Source: Daphnia carinata
Taxonomy: Eukaryota > Arthropoda > Branchiopoda > Diplostraca > Daphniidae
DNA length: 64,000 nt
NCBI RefSeq assembly: GCF_022539665.2
Contig: NC_081338.1
Location: forward strand, 5,455,679-5,519,678
Direction of reading: 5' to 3'
The notes beneath the pieces are model-generated. The model ran no database searches and was not told the origin of the DNA. It saw nothing but the letters and a program-made list of their open reading frames with translations. Shown here in pieces: positions 34,510 through 46,586 of the stretch. The stretch's first letter is position 1. The number at the start of each line of letters is the position of its first letter. The translations under genes were made by a program, and so were the position numbers.

Positions 34510-35346
34510 TTAAGCTTCACTGACCTTAACCAAGTGAGCGTTTTCTGCGTGCAAATGCAGTTGTTTTAAGAGTCGAGTGCCGATGAAATTGGGCATAACT
34601 TTGTCTTCTTTGCCGACATAGATCGGTACAAGCCATACCTGTTCTTGTAATTGAACTGTTGTTAGAAAGTAGCCTCTTATTTCTTTCGGTTTGACACGAT
34701 TCTTGTATGCTCCCTTTCGCTTAAACATAGTCAAGTCAATTTTCGTTATAGCCTTTAGATGCGGCGCTCCGAGTTGTATCCATTGACCGTGGTTTATAAT
34801 GGATTGGAAACACCCACAGTCGATCACCATATCCACCGGCTGGTCGTTCATCATTACCTGAATGGATGCTCTTGTGTTCGGATGAGATTTTCTGTGGAAG
34901 CGTAGGTCATAAAAGAAATCGTGCACTCGCTCGAAGACTGTTGATAGCTTAAAAAGTATGCTGTCTGTATTACACGTCTCTTCCGCGGGTTCGTCGTTCG
35001 GGTTTGTGTGAGGGGCATCAGTTCTATCCGCGGATACCTTTTCGCTATCGGTGGTATTTTCTGTTGATGAAGACGCTCCTGGAATTTCAGTCATGACGGC
35101 AGATAGGGTTCCTTCCCCTTCATTCTGGGTTACGGCTTCGGTGCTGTTACGCACTTCAGCCACGTCAGGTGTCGGTGACGCAGTTTCTAGTTGTCCGGGG
35201 AAAGAAGCTGGCGTTAAAGGATGATTGCGAAACGCATCGTAGATGGTCTCTCCAATCCCTATTACCCATCTTGCAATTGCAATAGAAGAAACAATCAAAC
35301 TTCTCACTTGCGATAAAACGGCAATGATTTGAACCACCTTGTCCAT
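34510..35346 (-). CDS. Intact single-exon retropepsin-like membrane protein, diverged relative of the repeat A/B ORFs
   Basis: An uninterrupted 278-codon frame begins at ATG 35346. Residues about 5-32 form a hydrophobic segment, followed by an acidic Ser/Thr/Glu-rich spacer (about 40-130). Residues about 165-275 match the core of the repeat A/B proteins: VDMVIDCGCFQSII aligns with VDMVIDQGCHESII, then W-x-x-LG-x-P-x-L-K, and then DKVMPNFIGTRLLKQLHLHA aligns with DKTMPNYLGRGLLYNLRLHR. The fold suggested is a retropepsin-like aspartic protease, with D-C-G where active enzymes have D-T/S-G. Unlike its relatives it lacks the long coiled coils. No reverse transcriptase or integrase is near. Whether it is a host gene or part of an element is open. 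Confidence 0.6.
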   Translation of the reverse strand: MDKVVQIIAVLSQVRSLIVSSIAIARWVIGIGETIYDAFRNHPLTPASFPGQLETASPTPDVAEVRNSTEAVTQNEGEGTLSAVMTEIPGASSSTENTTDSEKVSADRTDAPHTNPNDEPAEETCNTDSILFKLSTVFERVHDFFYDLRFHRKSHPNTRASIQVMMNDQPVDMVIDCGCFQSIINHGQWIQLGAPHLKAITKIDLTMFKRKGAYKNRVKPKEIRGYFLTTVQLQEQVWLVPIYVGKEDKVMPNFIGTRLLKQLHLHAENAHLVKVSEA

Positions 35347-36332
35347 GTTAGCTGAAATTCGATTTTGTCGCAGCTGGAAGACGTCTATTCATAATTTTCA
35401 ACTGCAATCGCGAAGGTAGGGGAGCACTCAACAGGCTTATTTCCTGAAATATGAAATTTTTAGCTTACTGTAATATTGGCTAATGTGGTTTTTTAACATT
35501 GGGAGAATTTTATTCACATAGTTCAACTTTTAATTTACGAACAAACGAGTTTGAAAAAAAGATGAGCTTAATAAAGCCCAGATTCATTTGTGCGTTGTAC
35601 TGCTTCACACAGTGGTAATGAAAACTTAACATGTGCCGACTTTGCTTTTTCTCTCTATTTAGAATGGTCAGCTGATTTCCTAAAGTATGAATCGGGAATT
35701 TGGCTAATATATGTTTATTATCCGATTGTTATGTCTACATAAAAATGCGCCCATAAACTTTGAGATACACCGGCCAACTCAATATACTTGTTGATCGTTG
35801 AAGTTTTTACAAAATATTTTTATTTAACGTTAATTGAAATGCAACAAATAATAATAATAAACAAATAATAGATTTCTTAAAGTACCCCCCAGAGTACGAT
35901 TACGCACGCCCACAGGCAGAGGAGTGGCTTTGAGACCCCCTGTCAACAAACCCTTAACTTTGCAGACGCATTGATGCATCTGACGTCCCCAGATTGCCAT
36001 CTCAAGAATAATAAATAGTGTGGCCAGTGTATATGTGAACAAAGTACGAAACCTAAATAATCAGTGCTGTTGGTAATGTACTAAGCCCCGACCACAATTC
36101 TTGTTTCCGTTAGTCTTTCCACCGAATATGGAAATCTCAGTTGACGCGGCAATTGTGGTTGTTGCTGTGATGACGACGCAAACACCAGGAAAAGCAATTC
36201 GATTGTTTCCCATGATTACAACACGTCTTTTGTTGTAATAACGAGTAGCCCAGTGCATTCTAGGGCATTGCATCACCCTCTATAGTTTCACCAATTTCAT
36301 GTTAGTGTTGTTGTTGTTAATGTTGCTGAAAA
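35347..36332. other. Intergenic between retropepsin-like gene and ADAP1
   Basis: Contains the right-hand direct repeat (35757-35812). On the minus strand at 36213-35830 are two open pieces, one starting MGNNRIAFPGVCVVITATTT and one containing a hydrophobic segment with LATLFIILEMAIWG. They could belong to a small membrane protein gene divergent from ADAP1, but I cannot join or recognise them. Confidence 0.3.
35757..35812 (+). repeat. Direct repeat, right member
   Basis: Matches 32635-32700 except for scattered substitutions and two short indels. Confidence 0.6.
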
Positions 36333-37926
36333 ATGGCTGACATCAATGGGAGACGAGTTCTAGAGTTAGTCAAGAAAGCCGGTAACAGTGTTTGTGCTGA
36401 CTGTAATTGTCAAGGTCAGTTTCAAATAACCAGTTTCAACCACCAAAACAACTTCCTGACTACTATTTTTTATTGCAGCGACAGAGTATGCATCTTACAA
36501 CATTGGAGTCTTTCTTTGCACTCAGGTTTGCAACACGTAATAACGTTTGGAGTTTAGAATAATATTGTGAAAACCATTTCGTTGCACAGTGTGCTGGGAT
36601 CCATCGTGCCTTGGGAACCCATATATCCAAGATAAAGCACCTGAGGTTAGACAAATGGGAAGAATCCCAAGTAAAACATTTAGAAGAAGTTGGAAATATT
36701 ATTGCCAAAAGGAAGTATGAGGAACGGGTACCAGTGTGTTACAGAAGACCTTCAGAAAATGATCCACAGTAAGGAACATCATTCTACTTTTACTCAGGTT
36801 ACCTAATCATAAATCGTAAACAGGATTCTTAGAGAACAATGGATTAGGGCCAAATACCAAAGGGAAGAATTTATTCATGCCGAAAAACAGCGATATACTC
36901 GCGGAACTATGGAAGGTTTTCTATTCAAACGAAGTAAAGTTGATGATTCATGCAAACAGAGGCGGTTCGTCTTGTCGGAGCGAGAAAATACCCTTAAATA
37001 CTACGTCTCCAATGTAACGCAACACTTTTTATTATGGCTCTGCATCATGTTTCAATACGTGCTCATGTTCTTTTCAGAAGAAGGAGCCTAAGGCGGAAAT
37101 CCGTATACTCGACATGAACGTAGCATTTGCACCTGAAAAATTAAAACCTCCCACCTCCCTCCAAATCACTTACATCAACCAAGTAAGATACAAGTTAATG
37201 GAATAACTCAATTTTCTGAAACAATTTACTTCACGTAATGAATTTCAGGGCTCTACTCGGCATATTTATGTGTATCACGATGACGCCGAGGTGATTGTCG
37301 AATGGTATATGGCTATTCGATCAGCTAAACTTAATTTACTACAAGTCGCTCATCCTACCCAGCCTGAAATGGAGGTTATCATTGCTAAATCGCTCAATCC
37401 TACTAGCCATAAATACCGTATTAATTGTTTTTTTTTTTAAATTTCAGTTGGCACAGTCATTGACGCAAGATTTCCTGAAGGAAGGTTTCTTATGCAAAAC
37501 AGGGCCCAAACCCTCAGACGGATTCAAAAGACGGTGGTTTACTCTTGATGGAAGAAAACTCATGTACCATGATCAAAAACTGGTAAATGATGGTTTAAAT
37601 TCTATTACTGTAGGTCTGACTATATTTACCTAATCGTATAGGATCCGTACCCAAAGGGAGAGATCTTTATTGGTCACGCGAGTGATGGGTACAGCATCTA
37701 TACGGGCCAGCCTGCCGGTTGGAAAGTCAAGGATGTGGGATTCATTTTTCACGTGAAAACACCATCTCGTTCTTTTGTTTTTTCGGCAGAGAGATCTGAC
37801 GACCGTAATGAATGGATAGCCGCCCTTCAGATGGTCATTTCTCGGCCAATGTCACCTCAAGATTCCTTTTGTAGGTCCATTTTGGTGCCAAAAGCATCTA
37901 AAAAACGCAACTCTTTCTTATTCTAA
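36333..37926 (+). CDS. ADAP1: ArfGAP with dual PH domains (centaurin-alpha)
   Basis: Eight exons (36333-36414, 36479-36525, 36590-36768, 36824-37013, 37078-37182, 37249-37374, 37448-37582, 37642-37926) give 382 residues; human ADAP1 has 374. The N-terminal ArfGAP domain shows the zinc finger C21-x2-C24-x16-C41-x2-C44 and the catalytic arginine in CAGIHR (R49). Two PH domains follow at about residues 130-235 and 250-360. Each starts with a KxGFL-like strand and a basic stretch (KQRRFVL; FKRRWFTLDGRKLMY), and both end with a conserved Trp helix (VEWYMAI; NEWIAAL). The family binds phosphoinositides at the membrane and stimulates GTP hydrolysis by Arf. All introns are 55-75 nt. Intact. Confidence 0.95.
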
Positions 37927-38329
37927 AGCACTACTTCCATTTCTATTGTTTTCTATTCCTAAAACAATATTAATTGCACCTAAAATAATTGTTCCTAGAA
38001 ACCCAGTGGACCTCTCGGTGTTCCCAAAAATAATTTATGCATGTGGTTACCTTTTTTTTATTTATTTTTTTTTCTTCTCCTGGGGGAAACCTGGCAATAA
38101 ATTTTCTTTAGTGCCCTGCATGAACTAACACAAACAAACCCTCGGATAGGCATGTAGATAATTGATTTAGTGCGGTCGTTTATATTATCTTCTTTTTCTA
38201 TTGCACAACAGTGAGAGGCATTTTGGTAAAGAAGCGAGGTGGGGGGTCGGTCGTCTCCTTCTTTTCAACTCGCTGAGGAAGTCCAGCTCGCAATTCAAGA
38301 CGCATATTATGCAGCAAGAGAAATGCCAT
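37927..38329. other. Convergent 3' region of ADAP1 and NAT9
   Basis: T-rich sequence with AATAAA-like words (about 38095). It most likely consists of the two 3' UTRs. No other gene seen. Confidence 0.4.
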
Positions 38330-39181
<852 letters not shown>

Positions 39182-39480
39182 TGTTTTTGTGACACAAGAT
39201 GTCAAAAATAAGAAAAGTTCAATTTTTCGCCGCAGCGACTCTGGCAGACGGACGTATTATATTTATGAAATTCCTGTCGGTACCCCATTCGGGATGGAAG
39301 GCCTTCGACCATGTAAATATATAACGAGTAGCACGTGTTTGTTTCGAAGACTGGAAGTTTTCTACCGAAATAAGTGTTTTCCTGTGAATCACGATATTTA
39401 TCAATGTTATAAAATATCTGGTGAATTATTTGTTTTTCGAAAACGCCCTCAGTTTCAGCCCGGCAATTTTCTATTGGGAA
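39182..39480. promoter_or_regulatory. Divergent NAT9/NOL11 promoter region
   Basis: The two start codons lie head to head with 299 bp between. There is no TATA box in either direction, as is usual for housekeeping pairs. Confidence 0.5.
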
Positions 39481-41657
39481 ATGGCGGCGTTTAAGCCTCA
39501 TTATACTTTATGTCCGCTGCTTGGTGCCCACAATTTGGTTGGAGTTAGTGCTGATAAAGAAGAAAGCACGGTTCTTGTTACTCTTGGACCTAATATCGTT
39601 GTCAAGCACAAGGTAAATACCCGATGATTGTTAAAAAAAATTCTATTTCAGCACAACTGTCATTGTTGGTTACAGCTTTCAGATCAGAAGCCTCTTAAAA
39701 GCTGGAGTACTAGGCAATCAAACCAAATCACTTGCAAGAGTGTCTATGATGTCACAAGTGAAAAATATGTCTGTGTGTTAAACAGAAAACATATTTGCAT
39801 GTGGAATGAAGATGAATCAAATCTTGAAGATGTCAAGAAACATACAGTACTTTGTTTTGTTTTACAACAGAAATTTCAAACCATAATTTTGAAAATTGTT
39901 GCCTTTTAGTTTTCAACCAATATTCACACTATTCACTCACCTCCTGGAAAATCATCAATCATTGTGTATGAGAATGGTTACAGTGAGTGTCTAGAAATAG
40001 GTTTAACCAAACGGAAGGATGTTAAACCAAGTTTATTGGATCAGAATGAAACCGTTGCCAAGTCTTACCTTGAAGTAGTTAAAAATCAATCAATCCTTGT
40101 GTTGTGCACATCAAGAAACAAGGTAAGTGCAATTTTTTTTTAGATAGAGCTATGTCTTATTTTGTATACTCCCTTTTTCGGTATTTAGATCTACTATGTT
40201 CGTCTAGCAAGTGATGGAACACCAGAGGGGAATCTAAATTTTTCATTGACTAAAGGAACTGGCTGCAAAAACCTAGGAATGGTTGTGGTTAATGATGATA
40301 CAAACATTGTCACCATTCTTGTGTTATGTAAGCATGCCGAAGCTACCGATATTTTTGTAAAGAGTTTCACTAGAATTCAATTTTATTCATTATAACAGGG
40401 TCTGATGGAGAATTGGTTCGCTATTCTGAACAAGGTGGTATTATGTCTACGTACAGCTTAAGTGGGATATGCCTTTCGAGTCCTGTGGCAATGGTCAAGT
40501 TAGATGCCACTCACATTGCTATATATGGAGCTGACGTGAGCGAAGAAGGGGCGACGCTCTTGCTGTTTGACTTGAAATTTGGTATGAGTGTAGCGAACAG
40601 AAAATTGAAGTTCTTCTGTGACCCACCGCACATGTACTGTCTCGAGGCCAACAACGTTTTGTTGCTCTGCATTGTACAGAATTTGGTAAGAACACTTGTA
40701 ATTTGCCAATATAAATTTTTAAAAACTTGTTTTTCTTTTTCCAGGTCGTAGTACCCTACGTTCTTCAACCTTCTTTGCTGTGCAATCTAATAGATAGCAA
40801 ACACATAAGAGGTAATTGGCTTGAGACATCATGTTTTAGACCGTGTGGTAAAAATCTTTATTTTTTTGCTCCCTATAAAGATACAAATGCAAAGCCTGTC
40901 GTTGTCGGCTGGGGCGAAGCTGTTCCAACAACACCGAACCCTAATCCATTAAAATTTCGTCAAGGTGACGCAACTAGACTGTCAAACACTCTGTGGGAAT
41001 CGAATGCTAGTAGCAGCCTCATTTTTGATGAGTTACTTCCACTGTTGAAAGAAGACAAGGACATAGACGGGATCTGTCTCCTGTTGTCCTCTGTTAAAGA
41101 TTTACCAGAAAAATGGCTGGCAGATCTTCTGAATTTTTCACTAGAAAACAATCTTGTCAAAGGAGACAAACTATCTAAAATGCTGGAGATTCTTCTGTCT
41201 CTTTCGCATTCTGATGTTGTCCTTCTAAATCATCTAAGAAGGAAAATGACCACACAGTCAACAATCAAACTATTGGAATACTTGGCTGAGCTCCTGAAAG
41301 TTTGCAAATGGGCTAAAGATGAAGCTTCTGAGACCAGTAAACCTGATTTCAGTCAAGTTGTGGATTGGATTTCACTCATTTTGGATGCTCATCATCACGA
41401 GCTGCTCATCGCCGGTAGCGACGATCAAGTCAAACAATTAATCAAACAATTGGGACAACTTGTTGGCGAAAGTGTGAGTACTATTGAGATAAAAGCAATA
41501 ACTTGTATTCAACTAATTTCTCGGTTATTTATAGTACGATGTCCTGGATTCCTTGGGACAATCTGAGCCCCTTGTGACTTTACTGGAACAGAAGAGAAGG
41601 CCTCCAGAAAACCGACGTAAAGATTGGTACGCTATTGAGGTTGTAAGGCTGTTGTAG
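39481..41657 (+). CDS. NOL11: Nucleolar protein 11 homolog
   Basis: Seven exons (39481-39612, 39676-39846, 39910-40122, 40189-40327, 40399-40685, 40745-41473, 41535-41657) give 597 residues, shorter than the 719 of human NOL11. The N-terminal half resembles a beta-propeller: LSDQKPLKSWSTRQSNQITC matches the vertebrate VSDQKPLGSWSVKQ-x-QIITC, and CMWNEDESNLEDV follows. The helical C-terminus contains SQVVDWISLILDAHHHELLI and ends in WYAIEVVRLL, like the family ending LYSIEVLELF. NOL11 is a metazoan small-subunit processome factor of the t-UTP group, needed for pre-rRNA transcription and processing in the nucleolus. I chose ATG 39481 (MAAFKP) over an upstream in-frame ATG because it matches the family start. 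Confidence 0.9.
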
Positions 41658-42046
41658 TGAAGGTTGGTAGCGTGAAACCAATCTTTCTTAATACACAGCT
41701 ATTCATTTCAAGCTATTCATCAACAGTATACCAAGTAATTTTAATGCATTTTTTTCTTTCAACTCATTATCCTTCAGTTTTGTGAAGTTTCTATTAATTC
41801 TAGTAGTTTCTTCGTCGTAGCTGGTTTTTAATGGATTTGGATCTATGAAGCATGTAATTTTAGTAGATTTCACTGAAGAAAATTTGAGAAGAAAAAAGAA
41901 ATTAATATTCAAATTTGGCTGAATTAAAAAAGCGCCATCTTTGAAAGTAACGTAGCAGACGACTGATCGCAACACGTGTGCTTGAACAAATACGTTGACT
42001 TGGCGCCTGAATGTTAATTATATAAAAGTATCTTTTAAAATTCGGC
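41658..42046. other. NOL11 3' end and WDR18 promoter
   Basis: 389 bp with no gene. TATAAAAG at 42021-42028 lies about 20 bp before the WDR18 start codon, too close to act as a standard TATA box for that ATG. Confidence 0.3.
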
Positions 42047-43589
42047 ATGGAGGTAGTAGTCACAAGCGAATGTTCAGGTCAATTATGGAACACATGTATT
42101 TGGGAACCCTTGACTGGCACTACGTTACGGACATTTAAAGGTGGAATTTCGGGTTCTCAATCGCTCTGTGTAGTCGGTGGAGATTACTTGATTGCCTCCA
42201 TAAAAGACAAACCCATTATACAGGTATGTGTCATCTCGTATCTATTTGTGCCACAAAATTTACGGCGAATTAACTACAGGTATGGGCGTTGAATAGGCAA
42301 GATCAGATCACAACTAAAATGATAATGCCTGGCATCGTTCAAGTTTTGGCAATTTCTCCGTGCAACAACTTTTGTGTGGGGGCCCTCAGTGAACAGTTGT
42401 TGGTCTGGCAATTGTCAACTGGAAAATTAGTGGCATCACTTAGACGTCACTATCAAAATGTGTCTGACGTGAAATTCACAGCAGACTCTTCACGGTTTGT
42501 AAGTGCTGGAGCTGAAGGCCTCGTTCTGCTCTGGAGTTTGGAGACGGTCTTGCACTCCAAGGTGAGTTTTAAATGTTTCTCCACAGTGATTGATCAAATT
42601 GATTTTCCCGTTTCATTCATCATCAGGAATGCGAACCAGATTCGACATGGTCAGACCATTCTTTACCAGTGACTGGCCTCCATGTGACAAAATCGCTGAT
42701 TCAACCTTTGGCGTTTTCAGTATCTCTCGATCAAACGTGCAAAATTCGAGATCTGAACACTGGCAGAACGTTATTCAACATACAATTCGGTCAGGTATGG
42801 CATTGCATTGATTCAGTTTCACAGATTTCCCAAACGCGTAGATATATCCTTTCATTTCAGCCGTTGCGTTCGGTTGCGGTTGACCATGCCGAAGAAAGTT
42901 GTTACGTCGGTTCTCAGGAGGGAAAGATTTACAGAATAGATTTATTGGATCCTCCCCGTGGTGTTGAACAAATGGTGGACGAGACGGCGTCGAAGAAAAT
43001 GTTTGTGGGCCATGAGAAAGCTGTCACATGCCTGAGCGTATCAATGGACGGCTGTCATTTACTAAGCGGTGAGGAAAAAAAAAACATTTCGTGAAACTCG
43101 GTCACGGAGATTATGATAGCAAAAAATCTTTTTCTTATTTGTTGCATTGAAAAAAAAGGTTCGGATGACGAAAGCGCTCGTGTATGGGACATGGCCAGCG
43201 GGCAATGCGTCCGCATTCTGGCACACCGTGGACCATTAACGAATGCATTTTTCGCTCCACGATACAAACATTTGGATACAGACAAGTTTCATCCACGGGT
43301 CATCATCAACACATTTGAAAAGAAACGCCACGACGGCCAGTTGAATGCCGACAGCGATACAAACATCCAATTGTTGATGCGCTGTCCACCTTTGATGGAA
43401 TCGTTCGACTCTGAACGTCAGTCGAATTCCTTATTGGGCAAAAGCGAAGGCCAAGCGTCGAGTGAAGTGGTGCAAAACGAGCTGAGCCATTTGAAGTACG
43501 TCAATCGGCAATTGTACGCGTTTGCCGTCGACAAGATTCTCAAGAACGATACGACGTGTACGACAAGCGATAACAAGAAACGCAAATAA
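42047..43589 (+). CDS. WDR18: WD repeat-containing protein 18 homolog
   Basis: Five exons (42047-42223, 42280-42561, 42627-42794, 42861-43068, 43159-43589) give 421 residues; human WDR18 has 432. WD40 repeats are clear: SEQLLVWQLSTGKLVASLRR, SRFVSAGAEGLVLLWSLETV, SVSLDQTCKIRDLNTGRTLF and KAVTCLSVSMDGCHLLSGSD with ESARVWDMASGQCVR. The start MEVVVTSECSG and the RRHYQNVSDVKF block match the family. The C-terminal helix (NELSHLKYVNRQLYAFAVDK) is the usual coiled tail. WDR18 works with PELP1 and TEX10 in maturation of the 60S ribosomal subunit. The intron-4 acceptor is an A-run followed by AG, unusual in lacking a pyrimidine tract, but the frame across it is exact. Confidence 0.93.
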
Positions 43590-46549
43590 TGCATTTCCAA
43601 ACGATTAAACTTGTCGTTGACAGAAAACAAATGGACAAGTGAATAAAGAATTGTTGAAGATAAAGAATGTTTTCGCCGTTAAGTTTGGGAATTAGTGGAC
43701 CACACATAGTGGTTTGTTTAATTTGCAACAGCCTTGAATTTCAGGTTGTGGCACGGGTGAATGTCAACTGTTTAGTTTGTCCTAATAATAATTATTTTTT
43801 CCTTTTTTAAAATGACGTTTTTACCCCTAGCCAAAGAGATTCAAGTTGAAGGGCTCTTGATGATGGTGTCATCGTGATTCAGCAGGTGAAATATGATGTT
43901 TTTCTTTTTTTATCTAAATCTTTTTTTGATTATTTTTAACTGCATTTTTAATGTTCAAGGACCGCCAGCTGTCGTACAAGGCTCCAACAAGACAAAACAA
44001 ACGTTTGATGTCACAACATACTCGGGTCCTTGTTATGATTTGTTTTTCCTTCCCATTTTTGAAGAAAAATCTTTTCGCGTTTAATGTTTCAGAAAAATTT
44101 ATTTATTTTTTTTTTTAACATTCACTTTAGATAAACAAGAAGAAGAAACGATTGTGGTGTGGCCTACATTTAGAGAAAAAGTCGGCAGAAAACAACTCAA
44201 TGGACATCCACCAGCTGTCGAGTGACCATCCCCCTAATTGCGGCCATTTCCCACACTTGTAACGGTGAGTCCAACACAAAAATTTTATTTCTCTTCGTTT
44301 TCTTTCTTGTTTCTCTCTGGCGATGATTGTGATAGGCGTCGATAGAAATTTTGTTTTGTTTTTTTATTCATTTCTCGGGGCTGGCAGATGATCCTTAAAT
44401 GGAGAGAAATTACATGGCGGGGTATAGACGGCGCATTGTGTAGACAAAGTGGGAAAGGAAAAATGATGAGAACATTTAGAGGAGGCAACCAAAATTGGTG
44501 AAGAAACAAAAAATCGTTTTCCCCCATGATGATGGACGTCCTTGTTGTCCAAAGAAAGGCCTTGTCTTTGGTATCTCGATTAAGTTATCTCGATTTCGTG
44601 ATGCACAAATGATATCAAGCCGATCCTTTTGATGATCTCACGCTCTCCTTTAATTGGGTCATCTCTCACACGAATTTCCCCCCCTTTTTTTTTCATATTT
44701 TTCTTTGGCCAAGGGGAGAAAGAAATCACATCGTTGACGATGTCCCCCACAGGAGGTGAAATCGTGCGTAACCGACAGTCGTTAACGTTTGCAAAACAAA
44801 AATGGACATCATTTTTCTACTCTTTTGAATTCAGCGTCAATGATCTGGGGCTGAACGGGACACCGAACGTCGCATAAATAAAAACATTTCTCGCATGAAA
44901 TGTTTTTTATTTCGAAATGTGCGACAAAAGTGTCAATAGAGGGAGAGAGTTTTGAATGAAATCATTAGCCTTGAATTTTGAAAAAAAAAAAAAAATTAAA
45001 GATGTCGTGATGGCCGCCTGCGAATAAATCTGGAATCTTTAGTTGATGTCAATTGAAGGGACCGTTTTTCTTTCGGCGTCGGACCATGTTGCGCCGTGTC
45101 TTTCAAAAGCGTCGGCGAAATGTTTGAAACGCAAAACCGCAACGTCACGACCCCCCCCCCCCCTTTTTTTTTTGCGAGCGTAAAACGTTGTCGAGTTTTT
45201 GATTCGAGAACGAGACACATCAAGACGTTCGTGGAAAGATCATTCGTTTTTCATTTCAAGGATCTTTACTCCTCCCCGCATTTATTTCCATTTCTTTTTT
45301 TTCTTGATCATTCAATCGGCCGCCAAAACATTTAGCTAAACATGTTGTCGATTCTTGTGGGAAGACGACGTTTTATTTGAAATTAGCCTTGACGGCTTTT
45401 TTTGTTTTTCTCGATAATTGTTTGTCTTTACCGCGTGATTTTCGAACCTTTTGTGTTTCGTTCGTTCCGCTTTTCACGGTTTCTTTTGCATGTCGGACGA
45501 CGCTCTTTTCCCCAAAAATGTTGCAGAAGAATCGGATACAGTTGAGTTGTTGGCAGCTTCACGCCTCGCTTCATCTCTCCGCTTGTAAAAAGACAAGGAC
45601 GACATTATCAAAAGACATTTCTTCATTTCTATATTTAAACTAGAAAAAACAAAATGCGATCGTTTATGTTTCATTTTCGTATTTCGAAATGGCGTAATTG
45701 AATTTTTGTTTATGACGAGTTAGCCGTTTTAATTGCAGTCGGGCTAATGGACCATTTCGGCAACTTGCATATCTTCGTGAAAGTGTCACCCAGGCGTCGG
45801 TAGGGAAAGAAAAAAGAAAAAAAAAAATGCCCCCTCCCCCCGCTCTTTGCACAAGGACAGACACGAAATGTCGTGCGTCATCGTGACCGGATACTGGGTG
45901 TCCGTTGATTTCCTTTGCTCCATCCACGTCTGGCGTGAACGTGAATTATTGCGCCGCTCATCGGTACGTCTTCGGGTCGAGGTCCTTTTCTCTGCTCATC
46001 CTCCTCTCTTGTTATTGCTAAAAAAAAGCGTTTCAACACAATGGAAAGAGAGAGGCAGTATTGCGTATTATTTTGTTTGTTATCCCCGTTTGTCAAAATT
46101 GTTGAAAGACGAATGTTCTTTTGAGGAGGGCCAGCTGTTAGCCACCGGTTCGTCAAGGCTGACATCAAGGGCTCCAATCGAATATCCTTGTCGTTATCGC
46201 ATTCCACTATTTATTTATTTTTTTTTTTTTTTTTTTCTATTGGATCCGATGCCGCAACACGTCTTGTAATAGATTCTTTTTTGAGGGGGGATGGGGTGGG
46301 GGAGTACGAAGATGATGAATGGATTTGCATTGTTTGAAGAGGTGGCGTCGGTCAAGGAGGCCCAGCAGAGTTCTCGTTTGCACACGTCGAAAATGAGAGA
46401 AAGCACAGCTTCCTTATTTCTATTTTTTTTTTGTTTGTTTGTTTGTTTGGAAATGTTTTTGCGTTTGGGCCGTGTGGCGAATGGCGTGAAATGAAGCAGC
46501 TGATCGCGTCCCGAGTCTATAATGGGCAATAGTGAAACGAAGGGTAAAC

Positions 46550-46586
<37 letters not shown>

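Noticed and set aside
35830-36276. Two minus-strand ORFs as a mitochondrial DNA insertion
   Set aside because: Hydrophobic stretches only; no match to a mitochondrial protein I can name.
42021-42028. TATAAAAG as WDR18 TATA box
   Set aside because: Only about 20 bp before the ATG, leaving no room for a start site and 5' UTR.
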